Of a stretch of DNA of 64,000 bases, positions 16,354 to 24,479 are shown piece by piece (position 1 is the stretch's first letter; every line of letters starts with the position of its first letter). Below the pieces are notes generated by a model that was not told the origin of the DNA, did not search any database, and worked only from the letters and a program-made list of their open reading frames with translations. This stretch comes from Streptomyces sp. NL15-2K (GTDB lineage: Bacteria > Actinomycetota > Actinomycetes > Streptomycetales > Streptomycetaceae): NCBI RefSeq assembly GCF_030551255.1, contig NZ_CP130630.1:7049501-7113500 (forward strand), read 5' to 3'. Made by a program: the position numbers and the translations under genes.

Positions 16354-18543
16354 TCAGCTCGTCCGGATGGTGCGGTTGTACTGCTCCAGGACCCGGTACA
16401 GGCCGAGCAGTTCGCCCCCGTACTTCTCGGCCCCGTCGCCCGTGCCGTTGTAGCGGGCGAGGATGGCCTGTGAGTCGCTGTCGCTGGTGTTGAGGCCGGG
16501 GCGCGGGACGCTGATCTGATGCGCGTTGTAGATGGTGAGATAGGCCGCGGTGCTGATGTTGTACGTCGGGTCCTCGTGCAGGTTCTTCCACACGGACGCT
16601 TTGTCGGCGTCGGTGAGGCGGTCGCCGTTGATGATGCCCTTGTCGATGCAGTAGTTACGGGCCTCGATGGCTACCCAGGCGAAGATCTGCCCCCAGCCGG
16701 TGCTGCAGTCGTCGTCCCGGCCGAGTTGGACGGCCGTGTCGGCGGCCAGGTCCAGGGGATTCCACTTGCGCAGCTCCCACAGGACAGGAGCCTGGACCAG
16801 GGCCTTGCGCAGGCGGAGAATCCTGGCGAGGTCGGTGAACAGCCAGTCCATTCCGATGACGGCGTCGAAGGCGGCGGTGGTGGAGATGCCGCCAATGGTG
16901 GCCCAGTCCTTGTCGTTCCAGTTGTCGCCGCCGGTCTCGGGAACCCCGATCGACTCCAAGTAGCTCTGGACGTCCCGAAGGGCGGCGTCGTGGTAGGAGG
17001 AGACGAAGTCCTTGTCGAGACCGGTGGGGTCCTGGCCCGAGTCGAAGGAGTTCTGGCCCCGGTCGCGACCGGAGACGATGTCGACGTCGATCTCGATCTG
17101 TCCGTCGCCGGAGCCGATGGTCTTGGTGACGATCTGGTCGAAGGCCCAGTTGCGGGGGAGGGGATAACCGATGTTCCCGGAGAACCCGGCCGACATGTCG
17201 GACACGAAGCTCGTGACGGCGTACCCCTGGTCGGAGACGCGCTGACACACGTTACGGGCGCCGTAAATGCCCACTTTGTACGAGGAGTTCTCAGTGATCA
17301 TCCCGTGCACACCCCTGAAGTGCGGGATGACGTATTTGGTGACTTCCCAGTCGACGGCGTCGTAGTCGACGGCGAAGTAGATGGTGGTGCCGTCCTTGAA
17401 GCCGTGGAACTTCGCCCAGCCGATGGCCGCGAGCGCGGCGTGCACACCCGCGTCGTAGGAGAAGTCGTCCGCGGAGCGGTTCCAGGTCTGGTAGATCGGG
17501 AAACAGCTCAGGCCGTTGGTGGCGATGAAATGAAGCTCGTCGGGCTGGATCTGCTTCTCCGGCAGCTCGCTTCCTCCCGGGTTGAGATAGCGGCCGACGA
17601 TCTCAATGCCCTCGGCCTTGAGGGTCCTGGCGCGGGCGCTGGTGATCCTTGTGACGCCGTCACAGGCGGCTCCCTTGCGGGTCTGGTCGCCGTAGGAGAC
17701 CAGCAGCGATGCCCAGGTCGAGGCGTCCGCCTTGCCGGTTTCGTCGAGCTCCACGAACCGCTGGAAGGCGCGGACGGCCTCGGCCATGCTGGGGTCGAAG
17801 GTCGCGGTGAACGTGGTGGAGCGCTTGGTGAGGCAGAGGGCCGCGGAGAAGAGGCGTACCCAGTCTCCGGTGGAGCCGACGGCCGGCGGATTCAGAGCCT
17901 TCAGCCCGGCCAGTGTCCCCGGACCGAACCAGCCGGTGGCGACGCCGTCGGCCATACCCAGCTCGTACTGGACGGCGTAGATCATGGACGTGGCGACGTT
18001 GCGGGAGTAGTGGCCGTCGCACGGCATGATGAAGAAGTCGCGGCGCTTGACGTAGCGGCCGTTGAGCCACCGCTGGACTTTATAGATCGTCTCCGATCCG
18101 TTGTTCACCACCTCGTAGGCGTCCATCGTCAGCAGGGACTTGAAGACCTTGGGGACGAGGTCCGATTCGGGGAAGGCGTTGGCGACGCCCATCCGCTGCT
18201 TCATGAGGGTGACCGCGGCGGCGGTTTCGGCGTCGTAGACGCCGTTGATGCCGCTTCCGTTGTAGCCCTTGGCGTAGAGCGCGGACTGGATGATCATGGT
18301 GACGTTGGCGGGGGTGTCGAGGTGGCCGATGCTCGGCCACCTCGACTCCAGCCTGGACAAAGTCGTCGGACCGAAGTTGTTCGACAGACCGGTGATACCG
18401 AGCTCGTACTGGAGGGCGCGGGTCAGGGCGTACATCAGATCCCAGCCCGTGTTGCCGTCCTCGTCGACCTTCACGCCGATCTTGGCTTCGCCGTAGACGG
18501 TGTTCACGAATCTCTGGGCCCTGCGGACCATCTCGTCTGCCAC
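16354..18543 (-). CDS. DUF1906 glycoside-hydrolase-like protein with N-terminal peptidoglycan-binding repeats
   Basis: 729 aa, GTG start with GGAAAGG upstream. Residues ~1-290 hold three peptidoglycan-binding-like units, each with an FGPxT or related turn (NNFGPTTLSRL, INGVYDAETAAAV, GWFGPGTLAGL, then ETGKADASTWASLL). Residues ~295-495 are a DUF1906 (Rv2525c-like) TIM-barrel domain: GVTRITSARARTLKAEGIEI, VGRYLNPGG, IYFAVDYDAV and VGIYGARNVC. The C-terminal ~225 residues are helical, with CSTGWGQIFAWVAIEARNYC, and could be a lysozyme-like fold, though I cannot place them. No signal peptide is visible (MADEMVRRAQRF), so export would need another route. It is probably a wall-active or wall-binding enzyme. 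Motif C lies 58-83 bp upstream. Confidence 0.82.
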   Translation of the reverse strand: MADEMVRRAQRFVNTVYGEAKIGVKVDEDGNTGWDLMYALTRALQYELGITGLSNNFGPTTLSRLESRWPSIGHLDTPANVTMIIQSALYAKGYNGSGINGVYDAETAAAVTLMKQRMGVANAFPESDLVPKVFKSLLTMDAYEVVNNGSETIYKVQRWLNGRYVKRRDFFIMPCDGHYSRNVATSMIYAVQYELGMADGVATGWFGPGTLAGLKALNPPAVGSTGDWVRLFSAALCLTKRSTTFTATFDPSMAEAVRAFQRFVELDETGKADASTWASLLVSYGDQTRKGAACDGVTRITSARARTLKAEGIEIVGRYLNPGGSELPEKQIQPDELHFIATNGLSCFPIYQTWNRSADDFSYDAGVHAALAAIGWAKFHGFKDGTTIYFAVDYDAVDWEVTKYVIPHFRGVHGMITENSSYKVGIYGARNVCQRVSDQGYAVTSFVSDMSAGFSGNIGYPLPRNWAFDQIVTKTIGSGDGQIEIDVDIVSGRDRGQNSFDSGQDPTGLDKDFVSSYHDAALRDVQSYLESIGVPETGGDNWNDKDWATIGGISTTAAFDAVIGMDWLFTDLARILRLRKALVQAPVLWELRKWNPLDLAADTAVQLGRDDDCSTGWGQIFAWVAIEARNYCIDKGIINGDRLTDADKASVWKNLHEDPTYNISTAAYLTIYNAHQISVPRPGLNTSDSDSQAILARYNGTGDGAEKYGGELLGLYRVLEQYNRTIRTS

Positions 18544-18600
18544 GTGACGTCCCTTTCCGGAGGGGTAGGACGTCCACCGTGGCCGTGGACGGAGTGCAGG

Positions 18601-18626
18601 GGTACCTCAAAAGTTTCAGGGCATCC
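18601..18626 (-). promoter_or_regulatory. Shared promoter-like motif, copy C (upstream of DUF1906 gene)
   Basis: The minus-strand core GCCCTGAAACTTTTGAGGTA, then CC, aligns ungapped with copies A, B and D. It lies 58-83 bp before the DUF1906 GTG and about 100 bp beyond the stop of the kinase gene on the same strand, the position expected of the operon promoter. Confidence 0.55.
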
Positions 18627-18725
18627 GTGGTCGGGCGGTGACCGTCCTTCAGGACCCTCGAACGTTCCAGGTTCCCCGGCCCCCACACCTGCGGCACAGT
18701 GACCGGCATGACCGAGAGCGGCGCA

Positions 18726-20072
18726 TCAGGCCTCCCCGCCCTTGCGCAGCGCGCTCCACGTCGTCGGTCCCACGATCCCGTCCGCGTCCAGCCCGGCTCG
18801 CTTCTGGAACCTGACGACCGCCCCATGGGTCAGCGGCCCGAAGTCGCCGTCCACCTCGCCGACTTCGGTGATGCCGTGCAGGTACCGGAGCAGGCACTGG
18901 GCCTCACGGACCTGGCTGCCGCCGTCGCCCTGGGCGATTTCGAAGTCCCATGTGCTGTTCCAGCCCGCGGTGTAGCCGCGGCCGTGCTGCTCGTCCTCGT
19001 ACACCGCGGGCTTCTCGCAACTGGGCGGTGCCGCGGCGGCCGGGGCGTCGTCGCGCAGGGTGTATGTCACCGTCGTCGCGCCCAGGGCGGCGGCCGCGAG
19101 GAGCGCCGCGACCAGCACCGGGCGCCGCCACCGCCGGGGCCGCAGCCGCGGCAGCCGGGCCGACCGGGAGGCGCCCGCGGCCTGTTCCACCCGGCGCAGG
19201 AGTGCCCTGGTGTCGGGGACACGAGCGGCGCGTTCGCTGTGCGTGGGGGCCAGGCAGTCCCGGACGATCTCCCGCCAGGTCTCCGGGAGTTCGGGGGACA
19301 GCCGCAGCTCCTCGGCGCCGCTCGCGTAGCGCGTCGCCGCGTCGGTGCGGGCCTGCGTGCTGCCGCCCGGCAGCGGGAAGGAGCCCGTCAGGACGAGGTG
19401 CACGATGACGCCGAATGCCCAGATGTCGGCGGAGGGCCGGATCCGCGTGCCCCGCTCGTCGATCTCGGGCCAGAGCAGCTCAGGCGGCGTGTAGTCCGGC
19501 GTGGCGAACGCGGGTGCGTAGGCGTGGGTGCCCTGCAGCTCGGAGGCCAGGTTGAAGTCGGCGAGCCGTACCGAACCGTCCTTCAGCAACAGCACGTTGG
19601 CGGGCTTCAGGTCCCCGTGCACCCAGCCCGCGTGATGCAGTTGGTGCAGGCCCTCGCAGATCTGGGCGAGCAGCGCGGGCCCCGCCTCCGGCTTCGGCGT
19701 GTGTTCCAGCACGGCGTCCAGGGAGCCCTCGGCGCGCTCCAGTACGAGGACGGTGGCACCGTCGAGTTCGGGGTGGTCCGGGTCGTCGACCGTGAGCGTG
19801 TCGTACATCCGGATCAGTCGCGGTGCGCGCAGTCTCTCCAGCAACTCCACCTCGCGCTCGGCGAGTTCGCGCAGGTGACGCAACTGGCGTGGGGTGCGGG
19901 TGCCGGTGGGCAGGAACTTCAGCGCCGCCTGGCGGGGGAGTTCCGGGTCGTTCTCGCCCGTGTGTCTGGCCGCGTAGACGGTGGCGAACGCGCCGGAGGC
20001 CAGAGGCTCGCGGATTTCCCAGGAGCCCAACCGATAGCCCTTCGGCACGGCGACGGCGTACGACCTGTTCAC
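18726..20072 (-). CDS. Atypical membrane Ser/Thr kinase with peptidoglycan-binding ectodomain
   Basis: 448 aa. The GTG at 20072 overlaps the FHA gene stop in GTGA. Kinase domain ~17-290: glycine loop LASGAFATVYAARH, Lys in AALKFLP (~52), catalytic loop HGDLKPAN (152-159, Gly replacing the usual Arg), metal motif DFN (172-174, Asn replacing Gly) and TPDYTPPE. One membrane helix lies at ~318-338. The outer part (~350-448) ends in a PG_binding_1 domain (VDGDFGPLTHGAVVRFQ, VGPTTWSALRKGG) with a Cys pair. The catalytic Asp, Lys and metal Asp are all present, so activity is plausible. It is coupled to the FHA protein, which should bind phosphothreonine. It is a close paralogue of the next kinase except in the ectodomain. 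Confidence 0.9.
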   Translation of the reverse strand: MNRSYAVAVPKGYRLGSWEIREPLASGAFATVYAARHTGENDPELPRQAALKFLPTGTRTPRQLRHLRELAEREVELLERLRAPRLIRMYDTLTVDDPDHPELDGATVLVLERAEGSLDAVLEHTPKPEAGPALLAQICEGLHQLHHAGWVHGDLKPANVLLLKDGSVRLADFNLASELQGTHAYAPAFATPDYTPPELLWPEIDERGTRIRPSADIWAFGVIVHLVLTGSFPLPGGSTQARTDAATRYASGAEELRLSPELPETWREIVRDCLAPTHSERAARVPDTRALLRRVEQAAGASRSARLPRLRPRRWRRPVLVAALLAAAALGATTVTYTLRDDAPAAAAPPSCEKPAVYEDEQHGRGYTAGWNSTWDFEIAQGDGGSQVREAQCLLRYLHGITEVGEVDGDFGPLTHGAVVRFQKRAGLDADGIVGPTTWSALRKGGEA

Positions 20073-20809
20073 CGCACTACCTCGCTCGGGGCGGGGTTGA
20101 GCACCGCGAGGTCGTCCTCGCGGATGAGGTCGAAGCGGAGCGCCAGGGACACCAGCGACTCCTTCTTGCCGTTGACACGCAGACCGGGCTCCGCGGTGTC
20201 CGGGGCGGGCCGCAGCCGCAGCTTGACGGCGAGGTAGTCGATGTTCCAGTAGACGGCGGAGCGGCTGACCGCGGGCCACACGGACCGCAGCCGGTCCACC
20301 AGTTGCTCGACGGCGGGCAGCGGAGCGTGCGGCTCGCCACGCAGGCGGGGTTCGCACAGCGCGGCCAGAACCGCGAAGTAGCGCTTGGTGCGATCGAGGG
20401 CGAACGCCGGTGCGGTCAGGGCCCCGGAGAGCCCGTGGCGCTCGACACTGCGAAAGGCGTGGCGCGGCGCCCAGACGTCGAAGGCGAGCAGGTCGCCGGC
20501 GGCGGGCAGCACCACCCGGGAGAACTCGAACGGCACGGGCGCGTCCAGCCGGCCCGGCGCGACCTTGACGTGCTCGCCCGCCCCCTCCGGGTTGTCCACG
20601 ACGTAGGTCTGGTCCTCGCTGAGATTGCTCAGCAGCCAGAAGTTCCGGTGTGCCGTGATCTCGCCGGCGACCCGGGGCACCCCTTGGTGGTCGATGGTGA
20701 GCCCGCCGTCCGTCCCGGCCCTGCCGAACGTCAGCCGTTCGCCCGAGGCGATCCTCACCTGCCCGTCCGCGCTGCCGCGCGTCGGTGGTACGACGATGAC
20801 GCTGTACAT
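20069..20809 (-). CDS. FHA-domain protein coupled to the kinase (copy 1)
   Basis: 246 aa, ATG at 20809 with GGAGGAGGGGG upstream. The N-terminal ~110 residues are an FHA phosphothreonine-binding domain (RLTFGRAGTDGGLTI, VPRVAGEITAHRNFWLLSN). The C-terminal ~120 residues include RTKRYFAVLAALCEPRL and SAVYWNIDYLAVKLRL, a helical segment that could be a winged helix, then GKKESLVSLALRFDLI. It has no membrane segment. The 4-bp overlap with the kinase start implies equimolar, coupled expression, and it is the likely phospho-dependent partner or substrate of that kinase. Copy 2 at 22577-23323 is strongly similar. Motif D lies ~150-175 bp upstream. Confidence 0.88.
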   Translation of the reverse strand: MYSVIVVPPTRGSADGQVRIASGERLTFGRAGTDGGLTIDHQGVPRVAGEITAHRNFWLLSNLSEDQTYVVDNPEGAGEHVKVAPGRLDAPVPFEFSRVVLPAAGDLLAFDVWAPRHAFRSVERHGLSGALTAPAFALDRTKRYFAVLAALCEPRLRGEPHAPLPAVEQLVDRLRSVWPAVSRSAVYWNIDYLAVKLRLRPAPDTAEPGLRVNGKKESLVSLALRFDLIREDDLAVLNPAPSEVVR

Positions 20810-20960
20810 GGAGTCGTCCCCCTCCTCCTGCGACGTCAGGGGGCGCAACCCCCAAGTCCGACGAGGGGGAGGGTAAGGGACGTTCCCGAACGAGTAAGAA
20901 GCATTGCGTCTGATACGGCGCGTCTGTGAAGAATTCGTGAGAGATGGCGGCACGACGGGG

Positions 20961-20985
20961 GATACCTCAGACCTCTCAGGGTCAC
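20961..20985 (-). promoter_or_regulatory. Shared promoter-like motif, copy D (upstream of FHA copy 1)
   Basis: On the minus strand GTGACCCTGAGAGG and TCTGAGGTATC directly follow or include the TGA stop (20982-20984) of the transglycosylase-kinase gene. It aligns ungapped with copies A-C over about 25 bp, with the weakest match in the middle. The FHA-kinase pair starts ~150 bp downstream. Confidence 0.45.
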
Positions 20986-22580
20986 TTCTTGCCGGGCGGC
21001 GTGTACTCCTTGAGGTAGTGAGCGACGCGGGCGGCGTAGTCGCGGTACTTCGGGGGAACCCCGCCCGCGTCGTTCACACTCCGGGACGATGTCCGGTAGG
21101 CGGCCGCCAGCAGCACCCGGCGGTCGCCGGACAACCCGGTCGGTTCGAGGCGCGGTTCCATGAAGCAGAGGTAGCGAGCCACGGCCGGGATGGACTCGGC
21201 GGGGGTGAGCGGAGGTTTCGGTGTCTCCTTCGCGGCGACGCCGTCCGCGCGGATGTACCAGCGCAGGATGCTCGGGCTCCAGCGGGCGATGCCGTACTCG
21301 CCCTCGTCGCCCGCGGTGGGGTCGGACAGGTCGGGGTCGAAGTTGCTCTCCGCCTTCAGCAGCGCGGCGATCAGCGCGGGCGTGACCTCCGGCTGGACGC
21401 AGTCGTGGGCCGAGTCCACGATCAGCCGGCGGTAGGCCACCGGGACGCCTTTGTCCGTGCGGAGTTCGGAGGCGCCGTAGGTGGCGGGCGTGACCTTCGT
21501 CGTCCCGGTGGCGGAGTCCTTGCCGTCGCTGCCGCCGGAATCGGCCCAGGTGGTGATGCCATAGCCGATGGCGGCCACGGCGACGGCGGCGGTCGCCGTG
21601 ACCAGCACCGTCGTACGGCGGGAGCGGCGGCGGGGGAGCAGGGCGCGGGGCAGCCGCGGGGAGCGGGCCGTGCCCGCCGCGGCCTCGACCCGGCGGAGCA
21701 GGACGTCGGTGGAGACGCGGTCGGCGTGCGTACGGGCCAGGCAGTCCCGCACGATCTCCCGCCAGGCGTCCGGGAGTCCGGGCGACAGGCGCAGCTCGTC
21801 GGTGCCGCGCGCGTAGGCGGCGGCCGCGTCCCGGCGGGCCGTCGGCGTGCCGCCGGGCAGCGGAAAGGAGTCGGTCAGCAGCAGATGCGCCAGGACACCG
21901 AAGGCCCACACGTCGGCCGAGGGGCGGATACGGCGGCCGCGCTCGCCGATCTCCGACCAGAGCAGTTCGGGCGGGGTGTAGTCGGGCGTGGAGAAGGCGG
22001 GGGTGTAGGCGTGGGTGCCCTCCAGCTCCGCCGCCATGTTGAAGTCGGCGAGCCGGGCCGAACCGTCCTTCATCAGCAGCACGTTGGCCGGTTTCAGGTC
22101 GCCGTGCACCCAGCCCGCGCGGTGCAGCTGGGCCAGCCCCTCGCAGATCTGCGCGAGGAGGACGGGGCCGGCGGCGGGGCGGGGCGAGGCGGTGAGCAGG
22201 GCGGACAGGGAGCCTTCGGCCTTTTCCAGTACGAGGACCGTGGCGCCGTCGAGGCCGGGGTGCCCGGGGTCGTCGACGGTGAGGGTCTCGTACATCCGGA
22301 TCAGCCGCGGACGCCTGAGCCGGCGGTGCAACTCCACCTCCCGCTCGACGAGTTCCCGCAGGTGCGCCAGCTGGCGGGGGGTGCCCGTGCCGGTGGGCAG
22401 GAACTTCAGGGCGGCCGTGCGCGGCGACCCCTCCGGGCCGTCCGTGCGCGACTCCTCCGTGCCGTCCGTGCGCCGCCCCACGTACACGCTGCCGAACGCC
22501 CCCGTGGCGATCGGCTCGCGCACCTCCCAGCCACCCACCCGGTATCCCTTGGGGACCGGTACGGCGTAGGGCTCGCTCAC
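20982..22580 (-). CDS. Atypical membrane Ser/Thr kinase fused to a lytic-transglycosylase-like ectodomain
   Basis: 532 aa, GTG at 22580 overlapping the FHA stop (GTGA). Kinase domain ~17-300: IATGAFGSVYVG, Lys in AALKFLP (~59), HGDLKPAN (159-166), DFN (179-181), TPDYTPPE, very similar to the neighbouring kinase. One membrane helix lies at ~324-344. Outside, residues ~385-500 resemble an SLT/lysozyme-like fold: VTPALIAALLKAESNFDPD with Glu ~411 in the catalytic position (ESNF), then EYGIARWSPSILRW. Such domains cleave the glycan strand of peptidoglycan. A kinase and a wall hydrolase in one transmembrane chain is unusual. It may sense wall by binding or cutting it. The ectodomain identity rests on the ESxF and GIAQ/R-W pattern. 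Confidence 0.82.
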   Translation of the reverse strand: MSEPYAVPVPKGYRVGGWEVREPIATGAFGSVYVGRRTDGTEESRTDGPEGSPRTAALKFLPTGTGTPRQLAHLRELVEREVELHRRLRRPRLIRMYETLTVDDPGHPGLDGATVLVLEKAEGSLSALLTASPRPAAGPVLLAQICEGLAQLHRAGWVHGDLKPANVLLMKDGSARLADFNMAAELEGTHAYTPAFSTPDYTPPELLWSEIGERGRRIRPSADVWAFGVLAHLLLTDSFPLPGGTPTARRDAAAAYARGTDELRLSPGLPDAWREIVRDCLARTHADRVSTDVLLRRVEAAAGTARSPRLPRALLPRRRSRRTTVLVTATAAVAVAAIGYGITTWADSGGSDGKDSATGTTKVTPATYGASELRTDKGVPVAYRRLIVDSAHDCVQPEVTPALIAALLKAESNFDPDLSDPTAGDEGEYGIARWSPSILRWYIRADGVAAKETPKPPLTPAESIPAVARYLCFMEPRLEPTGLSGDRRVLLAAAYRTSSRSVNDAGGVPPKYRDYAARVAHYLKEYTPPGKK

Positions 22581-23323
22581 CGTGACTCCCGTACGGCCGG
22601 CGCCGCCAGGACGACGAGGTCGTCCTCCCGGACCAGGTCGAAGCGGAGCGCCAGGGACACCAGGGACTCCTTCTTGCCGTTGAGCCGCGGGCCCGGGTCG
22701 GCTGTCTCCGGGCCGGGCTTGAGACGCAGCTTCACGGCCAGGTAGTCGATGTTCCACTGGACGTTGGTGCGCGAGGCGGCCGGCCAGCCGGGACGCAGGC
22801 GCTCGACGACCTGGTCGACGGTGGGCAGCGGGGCGTGCGGCTCGCCACGCAGGCGGGGTTCGCACAGGGCGGCCAGGACCGCGAAGTAGCGCTTGGTGCG
22901 GTCGACGGAGAAGGCGGGCGCGGTGGTGTCGCCGTCGAGGCCGCCCTCGGTGCGCAGGTAGTCGTGGCGCGGCGCCCACACGTCGAGTGCCAGCAGGTCG
23001 CCGGCGGCGGGCATGACCACGCGCGAGAACTCGAACGGCACCGGCGCGTCCAGCCGCCCCGGCCCCACCTTGATGTGCTCGCCCGCGCCCTCCGGGTTCT
23101 CCACGACGTACGTCTGGTGGGCGCAGAGGTTGCTCAGGGTCCAGAAGGCGCCCTGCGCGGTGATCGCGCCGGCTCTGCGGGACACTCCGTCGTGCGGAAC
23201 GATCAAGTCGTTGTCGTGTACGGAGCGGCCGAAGGTGATCCGCTCACCGGGCGCGAGCCGCATTTGCGCGCGGTTCGGCTCGCCCTCCGGGGTAGGCGGA
23301 GGTACCACGATGATGCTGTACAA
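22577..23323 (-). CDS. FHA-domain protein coupled to the kinase (copy 2)
   Basis: 248 aa. The TTG start at 23323 is chosen because it aligns with the ATG of copy 1 (LYSIIVVPP versus MYSVIVVPP) and has GGGGAGAC upstream. FHA core: RITFGRSVHDNDLIVPHDG, VSRRAGAITAQGAFWTLSN. The C-terminal RTKRYFAVLAALCEPRL, NVQWNIDYLAVKLRL and GKKESLVSLALRFDL match copy 1 closely. It is coupled by GTGA to the transglycosylase-type kinase. The pair and the neighbouring pair arose by duplication of a two-gene module. Confidence 0.87.
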   Translation of the reverse strand: MYSIIVVPPPTPEGEPNRAQMRLAPGERITFGRSVHDNDLIVPHDGVSRRAGAITAQGAFWTLSNLCAHQTYVVENPEGAGEHIKVGPGRLDAPVPFEFSRVVMPAAGDLLALDVWAPRHDYLRTEGGLDGDTTAPAFSVDRTKRYFAVLAALCEPRLRGEPHAPLPTVDQVVERLRPGWPAASRTNVQWNIDYLAVKLRLKPGPETADPGPRLNGKKESLVSLALRFDLVREDDLVVLAAPAVRESR

Positions 23324-23374
23324 GGTGCGTCTCCCCGTGCCTGACGGCTACAGGAGCCAGAGTAGGGGGACGCG

Positions 23375-23416
23375 CCAGGGCCGTGTCCCCCTCGAAAGGG
23401 TGAGACACGGCCCTGG
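23375..23416. terminator. 13-bp perfect stem with nested inner pairing
   Basis: CCAGGGCCGTGTC (23375-23387) pairs with GACACGGCCCTGG (23404-23416). The loop can itself pair through CCC/GGG around TCGAAA. It lies after the stop of the RDD gene and before the FHA gene on the minus strand, so it terminates RDD transcription ahead of the kinase island. Confidence 0.85.
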
Positions 23417-23495
23417 GCGGTGAATGGCGCAAACGCTACGTCCGCGAAGGGCCGGTGGGCACGGCCCGCAGGCGGACGGAGGTCGGCTCTTCCGA

Positions 23496-24215
23496 TCAGT
23501 TCTTCTGGACGACCATCGTGCTGGAGGCCTTGTCGTGCCAGCCCTGCTGACGGCCCGACTTGTCCCAGAACGGGGACAGGTAGACGATCAGCTGGCCGAT
23601 ACCGCAGGCGAAGCTGCCGACGACCGGGATGATCCAGCGGATGAACGCGGCGCCCAGGCCCGGCTTCTGGCCCGTGTCGGCCTTCACCACGCGGATGCCG
23701 ACGGCCATCTTGCCGAGGGTCGCGCCCACCAGGCCGGTCATCAGCCACTCGTAGAGCAGACCGGCGATCGCCAGGGCGCCGAACACCGCGCCCATCGAGG
23801 CCACGATGCTGCCGCTGGCGTCGTTGATGCAGGAGTTGTAGTCGGCGGAGTTCGGGTCGCAGTCCTGGGCCGCGCCGATGGAACCGGCGATGCCCGCGAA
23901 GGCGAAGATCATGTAGATGACGGAGAGGATCACCGTGTCGATCAGGCGGGCGCCGAGGCGGCGGCCCATCGAGGAGACGCGGGGACCAGGGCCGCCCGCG
24001 TAGTCGGCCCCGCCCGGGTAGCCCGGGTACTGGGGCGCCTGCGGGTAGCCGTAGCCCTGCTGCTGCGGGACGCCCTGCGGGGCCTGGGGCGCCTGCGGGT
24101 AGCCGTAGCCGGGAGGCTGCTGGCCCTGCTGGGGGTAGCCGTAACCGGGCTGCTGTGGCTGTTGCGGCGGCTGCTGCGGCTGTTCGTAGGGGTTGTTGGG
24201 CGAGCCGAAACTCAT
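23496..24215 (-). CDS. RDD-family membrane protein with Gln/Pro/Gly/Tyr-rich N-terminus
   Basis: 239 aa, ATG at 24215 with GGAGGAAT upstream. Residues 1-80 are a low-complexity cytoplasmic tail of PQQP and GYGYPQ repeats. The RDD domain follows: [17 protein letters not shown] (the RDD motif itself, Arg...Asp), hydrophobic segments at ~95-115 and ~140-165, and [16 protein letters not shown] before the final pair. A loop with two Cys ([15 protein letters not shown]) lies outside. RDD proteins are small membrane proteins of mostly unknown, sometimes transport, function. It is transcribed away from folD. Confidence 0.88.
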   Translation of the reverse strand: MSFGSPNNPYEQPQQPPQQPQQPGYGYPQQGQQPPGYGYPQAPQAPQGVPQQQGYGYPQAPQYPGYPGGADYAGGPGPRVSSMGRRLGARLIDTVILSVIYMIFAFAGIAGSIGAAQDCDPNSADYNSCINDASGSIVASMGAVFGALAIAGLLYEWLMTGLVGATLGKMAVGIRVVKADTGQKPGLGAAFIRWIIPVVGSFACGIGQLIVYLSPFWDKSGRQQGWHDKASSTMVVQKN

Positions 24216-24479
24216 GGCGGGATTCCTCCGTTGCGCAATGGGGACGATGCGGATCGTGCGGAGGAACGTCACACTCTGAGCGGTATGCCCCCCGAACATC
24301 AACCGCGATACTGCGCCACACATCGTTCTCCGACAGGCGAGTTGTTGTCCAGCCGCAATCCGCATGTGTTGTGCAAGTGCAACATCGCTGATCATGGGGG
24401 GATACGGCGGGACAGGCGCCGCGCGGCCCAGCGGGCCCCGGATTGGAACCAGGGCAGGGTCATCCGCGAGGATGGGTCC

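Noticed and set aside
23381..23412. Possible fifth copy of the shared promoter-like motif upstream of FHA copy 2
   Set aside because: ACCCTTTCGAGG resembles the core only over a few bases and is explained by the terminator stem at 23375-23416.
24367..24384. TGTTG/CAACA inverted repeat upstream of folD as an operator
   Set aside because: Only 5 bp per arm, with no regulator nearby. Too weak to list.
23424..24479. Plus-strand extension of the folD frame through the RDD gene region
   Set aside because: It is antisense to the RDD protein. folD starts at 24480 by homology and ribosome binding site.
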